Shown here piece by piece: positions 46,014 through 56,601 of a DNA stretch of 64,000 nucleotides. The notes under the pieces are model-generated. The model searched no databases and was not told the DNA's origin. It saw nothing but the letters and a program-made list of their open reading frames with translations. Location of the stretch: contig OZ037866.1 of NCBI GenBank assembly GCA_964035575.1, forward strand, positions 124,001 through 188,000, in the 5' to 3' direction. This DNA comes from Rhynchopus sp. YZ270_cl-10. Taxonomy: Eukaryota > Euglenozoa > Diplonemea > Diplonemida > Diplonemidae. How positions within the stretch are numbered: the stretch's first letter is position 1; every line of letters begins with the position of its first letter. The translations under genes and the position numbers were made by a program.

Positions 46014-48025
46014 TGTGGTTGAGCAATGTTCCTAAGGTGTGGTTGGGTGGTTGTAATGCCTAGTGAGGGTAATTCTTGCGCAGAATATGGCCCTTTGTGG
46101 TTGGGTGGTGGTGTGTGAACAAGTTGGCTGAATGTCAGCTTTAAGTTTGCAACGTTGGAGCTTGGAGCTCTCAGACGTCTTTCTTTGAGTGGGATGGGGT
46201 GAATACATCAAAAAGACCTTTTTTTGTGTCTGTGTATCTGAACGTCGTAATTTTGAAAAGAAAAAAAAAAATATGAAAAACGTTAAGTGGGCAGGGAGAA
46301 GTGACGGTGGGGGAAGGGGGAAGATGGCTCACTCATTGACAGACGCAGTGGAGGCTATCCCCTTTCCTGTGTGCTGCGCACGCTACAGATCCATTTTTTT
46401 TTTTTTTTTGTTGGTTTTTTTTATTTCTGGGGTTCCAACTTTTTTCCGTCGCAGTCTTCGACGCTGCTGACCTCCAAAAACGTAGAGTCCAAAAAACGCC
46501 TCATCTTACATACGTTAGAAATAGGAAAAATAACGAAACCATAATGTTTTTCTATTCGCCACCTTTATTTTCACCGTTTGGCGGGAGTTGCTACTGGGCC
46601 AAAAAATCAGGTGGATTCAGAGAAAAGCATACGGGGTATGACAAAATTCCCTTCAAGGGTGGTTTAAAAAAAGTAGGTGGTAAAAAAAAAAAAAAAGAAA
46701 AAAAAATGGCTGGTCCTCCCAGGGGAGGGAAGGGAAAACGAATGAAGACTCAGAACCCCCATTCTTTTCAATGAAACAATCGTTTTGGAACAAAAAATCA
46801 AAAAAGGTGGTTCGGGAAAATGAAACCCTGGAAAACAAAAGAATGCCGCTTTGAAAAAAGGGAAGTTGTTCGTGGAGGTGCAAAAACGACTTACCTTTAA
46901 TCAGTGTCGCGGGCTTGTAGATGTTTTTTTGTTATGTTTTGTACTCTTTGTTTTTGCTATTTTGTTGTTTGTGTTTGTTTAGCTTTTTACATCCTTAACC
47001 AAAGCGATGTGCGAACGTTAATGTAGTTTCCGGCTTACTCTGTCGCAGTGGTTGTAAGGGAACTTTTACTGCTTTTTCAAAAAAAATAAAAGGTGCCGCG
47101 GGGGCTATCGAACCACATATTCCGCAGATGTACACAGAATTTATTGTCATTTCAGTTATCCTTTTTTCCCTTTGTTATGAGATACAGCAAAACTGCCTAA
47201 TCAGTGGGGAGGAAAGGGAAAGGATATGGGGAATAGGGGGGCCACATGCTGTAGATCTGGCACTTTGTTTGTTGTTTTTGGATTTTAAAGAACTGAAAAC
47301 GTTTTTCCTTAAGATCCTTACGGTATACTTTCCAAATCAAAGAAAAGCACACACAAAAAAGGACGTTCAAAAGCATTAAAAAAAAAATCCCTCAAAAAAA
47401 AAATCTGAAAAAACGCTCGAAGCGCTTTCACATACTATGAAGACGAAGAACAAAAATTATAAAATGAAAAATTTTTAAAAAGTAACCGTCATGGTGCTTC
47501 CGGGAGGCGTCGATATTGACAGGTCGCTGACAGGTCGTTGACCTATTTCCGAAAGTACCACGGTCAGCCTCGCATTGCTTTTAGCCACCTCTCGAAAAGG
47601 GGGGAGGTGCAAAATAATAATAAAAATTCGAAATAAAGACAACTTGGATGATCGGTGGTTTGCCTCGTTGCGATACAAACCACCATTCACACCTCTTAGA
47701 ATGAAACAAGGTTAGGACAGGGTCACACCCTACGAGATAACTGTATCGACAATCACCTATCCAAAAGACGGATTCTGTACAACAGTTTCGCCCTACACTA
47801 CACGGTGGGGCACAGCCTCGGAGCTGGACTAAAAGCTAGTGTCTCAACTAGCGGGTATGTCACACCCTCTAGTTGAGCCTCCCTTTCACTCCATCCCAGG
47901 GGCTGGACCCCACCGTGTAGGGGCTAATGAATAACTTTTTATCCCCCATTCGACTATAAACCCACCGTTTCTGCAACGTTCGCTATCACCCAAACACCCC
48001 CCCTCCTCCTCCTCCTCCTCTGACT
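46014..48025. other. Spacer between paralogues B and C
   Basis: It is A/T-run-rich with no supported gene. A palindrome-bearing unit at 47490-47555 (GATATTGACAGGTCGCTGAC) has an inverted relative at 58420-58475. A family F unit is at about 47740-47795, immediately followed by the 117-bp element at 47801. Near 47110 the complement of GCTATCGAACCAC resembles a Pol III box B, but no complete tRNA can be folded. Confidence 0.5.
47801..47917. mobile_element. 117-bp hairpin MITE with CACGGTGGGG ends and TA flanks
   Basis: The ends CACGGTGGGGCACAGCC and, inverted, CACGGTGGGGTCCAGCC differ at two of 17 positions. TA flanks both sides. An inner stem CTCAACTAG/CTAGTTGAG makes the element self-complementary. 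The end motif matches that of the 26505-29788 element, implying the same transposase source. Confidence 0.8.
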
Positions 48026-49647
48026 TTATTTTTCTTCTTTGGTGTTCTCCTCTTCTTTTGTCTCCTCTTTCTCCTCGGGCTTAGCTTTCTCCTCGGGTTT
48101 GGCTTTGCGCTGAACTCTCTGCGAGATACGTGCCCACACGGAGGATGCCTTTGTGAGTCCGTATTCCTCAATGAATTCGGAGAAAGTGTAGTACTTGCCC
48201 TGCTCCGGACGCACCGCGATGGTGGACACCGAGAAGCTGTCTTTGTCCTTGATCAATTCTGAAAGATTTGCCTCCCTGACAGCTTCGTCACCAATTTTGA
48301 TGATTTTGGAGAGGTTTTTTATGCCAGCAGCGCGCGCACCACTGCCAGCCTCGGTTTCCAGAACAACAACCCCGAGCCGAGCCCAGCCGATGGCACCGTC
48401 CTGCTTCGTCACTTCATGCGTGGTGACGGTGGTGTACTCCTCCTTTAGCTTTGCATCCCCCGCAGAGCTCGCAGGCTCCTGCTTCTTTCCAGCCTCGCGC
48501 CACACTGCCTCCCCCTTCTTCGCGCCGTAGAGATCCAAGAACTCCTTCTTGCTGTACTTCTTTCCTCTCTTCTCAGAAGGATCTGCCCGGCGTTCCAGTG
48601 CACGATTCCACAGGCTGGTGCCTTTGCGGTCACCATACAGCTTGATGAATTCACTCTTGAAGTAGGTTTTTCTGCTGTTTGGCTCGGAGGGGTCGCGGCG
48701 CTTCTCCTGATGTTATTGTGAGTAAGGTAAGTGTGAAGCAAGCAGGGTTGGATCAAAAGAAACTAGACAATATCATCCGCCAACTGATCTTGATAACAAT
48801 AAAAATATAGTCTTTGGGTTTGCAGAAATATGACCACATCCTAAAGCATACCCTGCTGTCATCCTCGCGCTTGCTGTTTCTATCGCCCTGTGCAGGCCTG
48901 CTGACGCGGCCACCCTTACGCCATGCAGCTTCGCCTTCCCTTCGCCCATAGAGCTCCAAAAACTGCTCCTTCGTGTACGTCTTGCCTGTTGTCTCTGAGG
49001 AATCGGTGCGACGTTCCTCAGAGCGAGACTGCTGCACCTGGATGTTGTGGTGGTTTATTTTGTTGTCTCAACAATCGCCGAGTAATCCCACCAGGGAGAA
49101 TTTCGGGTCTGTACTCAATGTTGGCCGAAGCCTTTGTACGGGAAGGGAGCATTTTTTTTTTTTCAAAAAGCGGGACACCATTTTCCGTAATTATCTCTTT
49201 TAAAACTGCATAATTTCCCCCCTTTTTTTCCTTCACACCCCCTAAATTAACTAATTTATATACCTCTTTCACTTCCTCTATCATGTTGGGCTCTGCATCG
49301 AAGCGGACCCCATTGATAAGCACTTCTGCCACAGCACCGGGCCCGATGTCACTTCCCGGGCCGGGGACGCTGGTGACCGTTCCGAGACTCCCTTTGAATA
49401 CGCGCTGGCCGTTCTCGCCTTCAAGACGGAGCAAGGCCCGCACGCGTTGGCCTACCCAATAGCGTGAGCGTGGGCGAGACGAGGAGGAGTAGCCACCGGA
49501 GGAGGACCCACGCGCAAGAGCCGCTTCGGCCTCGCGCCACACAGCTCCCGCCCTCGCAGGCCCATAGTACGAGACAAACTCCTCGTAGGTGTAGCGCACC
49601 CCCGTGGTCGGGTCTGGGAGCTTCACGTTGCGGTAGCTGCGAGACAT
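48026..49647 (-). CDS. SH3-like / YG-motif / PDZ protein, paralogue C, three exons
   Basis: Exons are 49264-49647, 48852-49037 and 48026-48706. The introns are 226 bases (GTATAT...CAACATCCAG) and 145 bases (GTATGC...TAACATCAG), both phase 0, giving 416 residues. Exon 1 holds a YG motif (RYTYEEFVSYYG) and the SH3-like unit (VGQRVRALLRLEGEN to EVLINGVRFDAEPNMI). Exon 2 has one YG motif. Exon 3 has two, then a diverged PDZ-like domain (GWARLGVVVLETEAGSGARA), a last YG motif and a Lys/Glu tail. It is the shortest and most divergent of the three tandem paralogues and may be closest to the ancestral layout. Intron 1 contains a family F repeat and a T-run. Confidence 0.8.
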
Positions 49648-51137
49648 GGTGTAGTGTAGTGTGTTGGTGTTGCTGGTGAGGGGGGGTGGAGGGGGGTGGA
49701 GTTGAGGGGGGGTTTAGAGTAATACCGTAATCGTAAAAATTCTGGGACGTAAAAATGTCCCAAGTCCCAGATTTTTCCCCAATTGTCCCAGTTTGTTACG
49801 TCCCAGAATTGTTCGGGCCGTTTTACGGGGACTTGTCAATTTTGGGGTGTGGCTGGTTGGCGGGGGGATCATAACCGTGGGTTATCCGCACCCCCTGAAT
49901 CACACCATTGGTTGTATTAGTGTAGACGACAAAAATAGGTTCCTGTATTGGGGGTGGATGGGAGTGTTTTGAAATGAAATGAAGCCGAAATGGGGAGGGG
50001 TGGTCATCGACAATTTTGAACGAACAGTATCGCGGGCGGGGCAGGGAGAGGAGGAGGAGTGTGGACGCTACGTTCCTTTTTTTTTTTTTTTTTTGAAAAC
50101 TTGGAAAAATCACGTGCCGCAACAGAATATATCCACGCCACGCCCACCCTCCGCCCAGCTTACTTCCATTTCGCGGTCTGCGTTGTTTTTTTTTCCCCGC
50201 ATGAGTCACATGATGAGTGGACTGGAGTGGACAAAAAGAACGATTTTTGCCGCAGCTGTTTCCTTTCATTCAGTCCATCTCAAATACAAGGCGAACATTG
50301 CTTGGATGCGGGCACTGATCAAATCTGGCTTGAAATACAAGCCAGACCTTGGTCTGACCGATGCACGGTGTACCCTAACCGTGCAGGCCCGATTATTAAA
50401 AGGGGGTTTGTAAGAAACGTTTAGATTCATATACTTTCAGTTCACAGAATTGAAAGTATTTGAGAGGGTCAACACATGCACCCTTTCTTTGTTTTTTTTT
50501 TTTTTTTTTGGTTGAAAAGTTTTTAAAAAAAGGGTGGACGGGGTGGGAATGAAAAGCACACCCACCACCGGAAACATGCAGGCTTCAGCCTAACTCTTGG
50601 AGAAATTTACACCTATTATACACCTAATAACCTAAAGAATATTCCCTGTCAATTTTAAAATATTTCCAGATGGTGCAAACCCGGTCGGGGCTCTCGTTTC
50701 TAGGCCCCACTCTACTGGAATGTGACATCAGAAATACTGGAAACATTCAAACTCAAAGGGGGGGCACTACCGTTGACTCCAAAACCATCAACCACTGACA
50801 ACCAGATTTAAAAAAAAAAAAAAAAGGTGAAGTTGTTGATGCAGGCAACCTCCGACTGACCCACGTACGATACCAGGTGTAAAAAAATTAGATTCATATA
50901 CTTTCAGTTCACAGAATTGAAAGTATTTGAAAAAAAAGAAACCTAATAGCCTGCCCATACTGTCAGAGAATAATAATAATTCGCATGGTTCATCCCAAAA
51001 ATAAAGTGTAATTTTTGGTGCTCCTGACGACCCCATATAGCGTACTTCTTGCGTACTTCTTGCGCAGTTGACGCGAACTTGTTATTTTGGATTTCTGGGG
51101 TACCAAATTTGAGACTTCTTTTTTTTTTTAAACTGGT
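49648..51137. other. Spacer with dispersed repeats
   Basis: It starts with the promoter of paralogue C (C-run/TAAA motif at 49706-49726) and a GGGACGTAA/TTACGTCCC inverted pair near 49743-49805. Family E hairpins lie at 50423-50462 and 50888-50930, with a family C unit at 50826-50880 between them. No gene is supported. Confidence 0.5.
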
Positions 51138-51901
51138 CAGGGGTTTTTCTAGGATTTGGGTTTTTCATTTCAAGGGGGGCGGTAAAAAAAAAAAAAAAAA
51201 ATCCCCCCTGTGATGACGCTCGCCTGCACGCTTCGCGCGCGTCTCCCTGCGAGTCACAGGACTCATGAGTCAATAGTGTGGGCTTTTTCTTGGGGGGAGG
51301 TTGATGAAAAGGCACTTGTGCACAAGCATACTTCAACCCCTCTTCAAAGGGTGAACAAAGAGGTGTCCTTGGCGCTGTCTCTGGAAGTTCATAGAGCCTG
51401 GAACAGTTGAGGTAGTCGGTGGCGAATGTGGCTGCAGTACTCCACATTCCGCACTGGCGCCTACGTTGTGGTTTGTTGTCCTGTACCGACACAGCCTTGA
51501 CCGTGCTGTAATGCGTTACCAGCGTATTCACGCGCACTTTTGACCACCTGTGGTGATTTTTAAACCCCCAGTAATCTGGTGTGACTGAACCCAAAAAAAA
51601 GGGTATTATTTAGCAGTTTGTTAGCACTTTTTTAGCATGCGTTTTTGGGGGGGTGGTGTATAAAAAAAATTTTCCCCACGGGTGTTGGAAAAAAAAATTT
51701 TTTTTTTTTCCGTTGGTGAGCTTTTTAACGCCGGCATTTGCATTTCCGGAATCCATCCGGCCAGTGGTGGGGTCAATTTGCCGAAATGGACAAGTTCTCG
51801 TTTTTGGTCAATTTCCGCAGTATACACAGTATACACAGAAATACACACAAAAAAAAAAAAATCCAAAAAACCCCCCTCCAAGCCCCTTAGAAAAACCCCT
51901 G
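51138..51901. mobile_element. 764-bp hAT-like non-autonomous element
   Basis: The ends are CAGGGGTTTTTCTAGG and, inverted, CAGGGGTTTTTCTAAGG. A 6-bp direct repeat ACTGGT flanks the element (51132-51137 and 51902-51907). CAGGG ends are typical of hAT elements. The interior is non-coding. It includes the shared CCAGTGGTGGGGTCAATTT module near 51760 and a duplicated GTATACACA word near 51822. Confidence 0.75.
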
Positions 51902-52495
51902 ACTGGTTTCCTTCCTTGCTTTCGTGTTTTTGTTTTCTTTATCTATGTGGATCCCCCCCAGTGAACCGTTAGGGACCCCGCTCTGCCGTGGCAGTCGTGG
52001 TTAGCGTTGTCATGTTTGTCTATAGCACACAAGTAAGAAGAGAGACTCTCGGTCTCATTGGCGTCTGTTTCGCAGGCAAAAAATAAAAAAATCCCCCAGA
52101 CCCCCCAAAAAGTTCCTCCAGAAGTGGTAAAAGGTGTCACTGCTAAGAAAAAAAAAACAATCAAAAACCTTGGTCGATGTTTAGGCTGAGGACTGCGTTT
52201 GAAACATGAACAAAAAAAAGAGGGGGCGGGGGGGTTGGGGGTTGGGGGTGGGGGGTGGGGGGGGGGGCTGTTACGATGATTCTAAACAACTCGTTGCTCA
52301 GCCATCTCAGAAACAAAGTACTGCAAGATGCAACCACATCTCAGTGCATTGCCATCTCTAAAAACGAAAACCAGAAAAAAACGGAAATCGCTTTCCAAGG
52401 CTTGCGTGTCGACCACTCTGGGGGACGTGTGGGGGGTTATGTGGGTAAACAAGTACGAAGCACAATGAATAAAACCAAACAGGGGGTGGTTTTGT

Positions 52496-52528
<33 letters not shown>

Positions 52529-53554
52529 TTAGATAATTTCTTGGATTAGCGAGTCTTCACTGTATTTTTTTTTTAAATTTTGTTTTGCACTTTCCCCCCA
52601 ATCAAAAACAAACGCTAAACAAGAAACAAGAAACCAAAATAAAAGGGGAGTTTAACCTTAAATTAATTTTAAAATACACGAGGAGGGGGGCCGAACATAG
52701 GGCATCATATATAGGGAATACTCCTCCTGGGGACCTATTCGGATCCGATTCGGGTGAATGCTGCATAGATTCGGATCCGAATATTGGGCAAATCCTAATT
52801 CGCTTTCGGGATATATTTTTTTTTAAATAGGTAGGAAAAATAAATTTCTCCTTATTTAAAACAAAGGGCACTCCGTATCCAAAACAGGGGGGCAGTCTGG
52901 GGACAAAAACAGATTTCTGTATTGGGGAGTGTTTTTTCGCTAAAAGGTAGGATTAAAGGTAAAAGAAAAGATGTAAACATCGGGTAGTCAAAGTCCATTT
53001 GGAGTATACATAGATACATACAAGTAGTATATAATACATCTAGCCCTAAAAAACACGAGGTCCGAAAACTAGCATGTATAGGGACCAAGGAGTCGTGGCG
53101 TGTTCAAGTAGTGATCAGTTACCGAGAAACATCCACTGGACGAAAAACACTAGAAAAAAATCAGCTGAAAATAAAACGTAAACGAGATATTCTGTCTTGT
53201 ATCTGGCGTAACAAAAAACGGCGTCCACGTATCATTGGTTGAGCGACGCTTGCCCAGATGACCCGTACCAGGAGAATAAAATTACAAAGAAGAGAAAAAT
53301 AACAAAATAACAATAAGCGCAACATGAGTATCCCAAAGTAGTATACAGACAGCACAACTCCCTACGGGCCTAGGGGGAGGGGTAAAGCAGAAAGAAGATG
53401 ACTAATATAATATTTTCCGTCGAAAGATGGAGTTTTGTCCATCAGCGTCAGCAGAGAGAAGAGGAAAAAAAAAACTGTACTTCATTGGTCTCGGCCAGTG
53501 GAGTCCCCTACAGGAGGGGAGAGGGCTTTGCCCTCTCCTGTACTACACGTGAAT
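51902..53554. other. Spacer with a decayed hAT end
   Basis: At 52733-52815 lie two TCGGATCCGA words and CAAATCCTAATTCGCTTTC, a diverged version of the ends of the 21.85-25.33 kb hAT element. G-rich (52220-52270) and T27 (52498-52527) runs flank it. Just before the small plus-strand gene, GGAGAGGGC/GCCCTCTCC forms a 9-bp hairpin (53517-53538). No other gene is seen. Confidence 0.5.
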
Positions 53555-53950
53555 ATGTCTTTGTTTTTGCAAAGAAAACATGAAAAGCTGCTCGCCATGG
53601 TGGAGGCCCGTCTGTTGGACGCCGAGACCGAGGAGGAGCTGCACCGTGCACAGGCTTTGGGACGCCTGTTGGAGGAGGCACGGAAGGCCACGCTGCGCAT
53701 AGCAGCAGAAGAAGAGGAACCCCCCGTCGTGCAGGAGGAGAAGCAGACGACGGAGGTGACGGCGGCACCACCGCCAGCGAAGGAGACACCCGGCACCTGC
53801 CCAGATGCCACCGCAACGACCCCCCCCCCCCACCAGCAGGAGGCTTGGCTCTACTGGTGGGGCAAAGACGCCTCACAAGGCGCATACGACGAAGCCGGCG
53901 CCGCCGCCATTTTCTTTCCTTACTTCAAAAACTCTCTCTTTTTTGTTTGA
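53555..53950 (+). CDS. Small coiled-coil protein, unidentified
   Basis: A 131-residue frame runs from an ATG just after a strong hairpin. Residues 8-55 look like a continuous amphipathic helix (HEKLLAMVEARLLDAETEEE, then LHRAQALGRLLEEARKATL). A Glu/Pro/Thr-rich linker and a Trp-rich end (EAWLYWWGKDASQGAYDEAG) follow, then a short hydrophobic tail. The GC and codon character differ sharply from the AT-rich surroundings, which argues for a real gene. The frame is open further upstream to 53435, but that part looks untranslated. No family is recognised. It is the only candidate host gene on the plus strand. Confidence 0.5.
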   Translation: MSLFLQRKHEKLLAMVEARLLDAETEEELHRAQALGRLLEEARKATLRIAAEEEEPPVVQEEKQTTEVTAAPPPAKETPGTCPDATATTPPPHQQEAWLYWWGKDASQGAYDEAGAAAIFFPYFKNSLFFV

Positions 53951-54284
53951 TTTGGTTTTGGTTGAGACACATCAATGGTGTCGGTTCTGTGGAATCACTG
54001 AACCACCCATATCCTGTATCACATCGTTGATTGTTCTTTCCCTGCGTTGACTGCAGGAAAGTTCGCGAAAACTATCGCGACCACAATTTTTGAAAAAAGA
54101 TGAACAAAAAACAGAGAGTAGACAGAAAAAGACGTTTGTGTGAAAAAGTTTTTTCTGTCAAGTGTTTTTGTGTGTTGGCGGAGAAGAAAACAGTTTAGAA
54201 TAAAAGACTCCTGCGTCGGTTTTCTTTTTCACAGTATAGTGGAGTTCATCTTCGGGTGTCTACACTAAAACAACCAAGTTTTCA

Positions 54285-54322
<38 letters not shown>

Positions 54323-55208
54323 AGAATTTTCGAAATGAGAGGAGCATTTCATTGATTTTTATAGTCAGGAAAAACCACATTGTTTTGTTCTCACTTTTTT
54401 GCAACATTTTTTTTTTTTTTCATTTCCTTTGTTTTTTTGGGAAGCTCTACGAGTCGGTTCTGTTTAAAAAAACGGCACAGAACCACCTTCTAATCCACTA
54501 ATCGTACAAGAATCAATACGTCTGTATCGAGTCGCTAATTTAAGGGAAAAAACTCCCCTCCCACCAGGGGTAACCATAAAATGAAGGGCCGGATTATGGT
54601 TACCTCCCCCTCTCCCCGAGGAAAATCTCCCTACGTGGAGGATCTTGAGAGCACCAGTGTCATGGGTACACAACATTACCTCTGGACGTTGTGTGGTATT
54701 GGGGGTGTGGGTGCACGAAAAACAATAGTGAATGTTCGGAAATGACGAACTGAGCGCCATGGGCAAAGGGGGAGACATTACCCTCTGTTTTTTTATAAAA
54801 AAGAAATGTTGTCAACCCTACGGACGATGACATAATTCCCCGCAGACAAAATGTCTTTGTTTTATAAATTGTGTGGAGTAGTGTAGTTGCCTCGATAGTG
54901 TTGCCACAGTTGTGCAATCTCCCACTCACTGTGCTTTTTTTTTTTTTTTTTTTTTTTTTTTTCATCGATGACTGTTCTCTGTTGTGGTTACGGTCTCTCC
55001 CCATGTATTGCGCTCTGTCTGATCATACATTGTGCAATAAATGGTAGTTGTTGAAAGGCACCTCCCTACTGACCCACATACGATGGCAGCCCCCGGATGA
55101 AAGCACAAATACCCTGCGGCAAACAACAGAAGATGTAAGGTATAAGAACAAAAAGAAAAGAAAAAGAAACGATATTTGTACCTATTGTACCAAAGTTTGA
55201 GACACCAA
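53951..55208. other. Gene-free spacer
   Basis: It contains long A and T runs and a family H unit at 54875-54935 (GGAGTAGTGTAGTTGCCTCG), which recurs at 59727-59780. A family C unit is at about 55045-55135. No gene is seen. Confidence 0.5.
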
Positions 55209-56186
55209 CAGAGTTTCCGCCAAGGTGTACCGGGGTGTACTTTGGTACACCCCAATATTTTTCCAGGAAAAAATTGGATTTTTACAGGGATTCGGGGTGT
55301 ACCAAAGTACACCCCGAGAAAAATGGGGTTTTAGAGGTTGTAGATGACCCCCCGTGGTCATGTGACCCCAACGTGCAGAGCGTTTGGTTCGCTGTGTCAA
55401 AAGAAGTGGAAGAAAAGGGGGGTAAAATCTAGGGGGAAAAGAAAAAAAAAAAGTAGCGTACCGTGCGCCTGCGGCGCTGTGTTGCTGGCTATTTGATGTT
55501 GCTATATTATCATTGACACTTCTGTGTATTGCCCCTTTTTTAAAGGAGGCTTCGGTGCAAGCGACGAATGCATTCACTTTCTACTACATGTCCCAACGGC
55601 ATCCCTCTAATCACTCTCACAAGACTCCTTACCTTTCCCCATTGTCTCCTTGATTCCGCTTCCACCTCCTCCAGCCGAAGTGATGCCCGTATCGCCTCGT
55701 CAACCGTGGGAGGGGTCTCCTTCTTGACCAAGACAAGTCGGCTCTGCCGCAGCTTTGGCAACTTTTTGGGTTTTAGCACCAGCTTTGATAGCAACCATGT
55801 TAAACTTCACAGCTGGTTCGTTTGGAGGTCGGGGGTGGAAGCTTCACAAGGTAAAGGAGTCTTGTGAGAGGGTGATGGTATTTGCTTTTTTCATTGCATG
55901 GCGCTACACAGTGATTACAGTGCTGCAGAGATGCGCCACATATCTGCAGCCCAGTGGAAGTGACACCTCAACCGGTAGTGAGCGTATCTCGCGCCTCCCC
56001 TTCTTCCCTTTCAACCGTTCCCAAAAAATTTTTTTGGAGCACCCCCGCACGCTTCGCCTCTCTACCTGTGTCTGCCAGGGAGGCGCGCGCGACGACCGCT
56101 TTTTCGGGGAGAAAAAAAATTTTTTTGGGGGTCATTTTCATGGTACACCCCAATTTCTGAAACCCCAAATCCTGGCGGAAACCCTG
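55209..56186. mobile_element. 978-bp hAT-like non-autonomous element with CAGRGTTTCCGCC ends
   Basis: The left end is CAGAGTTTCCGCCAAGG and the right end, inverted, CAGGGTTTCCGCCAGG. The flanks share only the 5-bp direct repeat ACCAA. The interior carries GGGGTGTACTTTGGTACACC palindromes and GTGCGCCTGCGGCGC. On the minus strand it has a coding-like stretch at 55540-55794 (TPPTVDEAIRASLRLEEVEA), perhaps a captured host fragment. Confidence 0.6.
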
Positions 56187-56553
56187 ACCAATTAAAAAAA
56201 AAAAAAAAAAAAAACAGCAAAACCACACAGACTGGACAGTCTATATTCACCCCTGCCTCTCCCGTGTTAATGTTCACCCCTCCTTTATCCCAAATTGTCA
56301 TAGAGCTAAATATAGTTGTATGCCTCGCTTCGCTCGGCAAACAACGATACATAATAGGGCGACATGCTGATGACAAATATCTCCCTCGTTTAATTCACTT
56401 TTGTGCCTCGTTCTAACTAAACCGGCACATGTACTGATTGTAAGACTTTTGGCCCTCGCTTCGCTCGGACCAAGCGCCTTTCATGTGCATTATAAACGTA
56501 CCCCCCTTGCCCTGTCCAGTTTGATGTGGAACAAAAAAAAGTCGAGCCTAGGG

Positions 56554-56601
<48 letters not shown>

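Noticed and set aside
47085-47125. tRNA-like box B in GCTATCGAACCAC (complement)
   Set aside because: No acceptor or anticodon stem can be paired around it. Similar box B words in the family B repeats also fail to form a tRNA.
55540-55794. 84-codon minus-strand frame
   Set aside because: It lacks an ATG start, lies within a transposable element and has a competing frame. It was kept only as an observation, not called as a gene.
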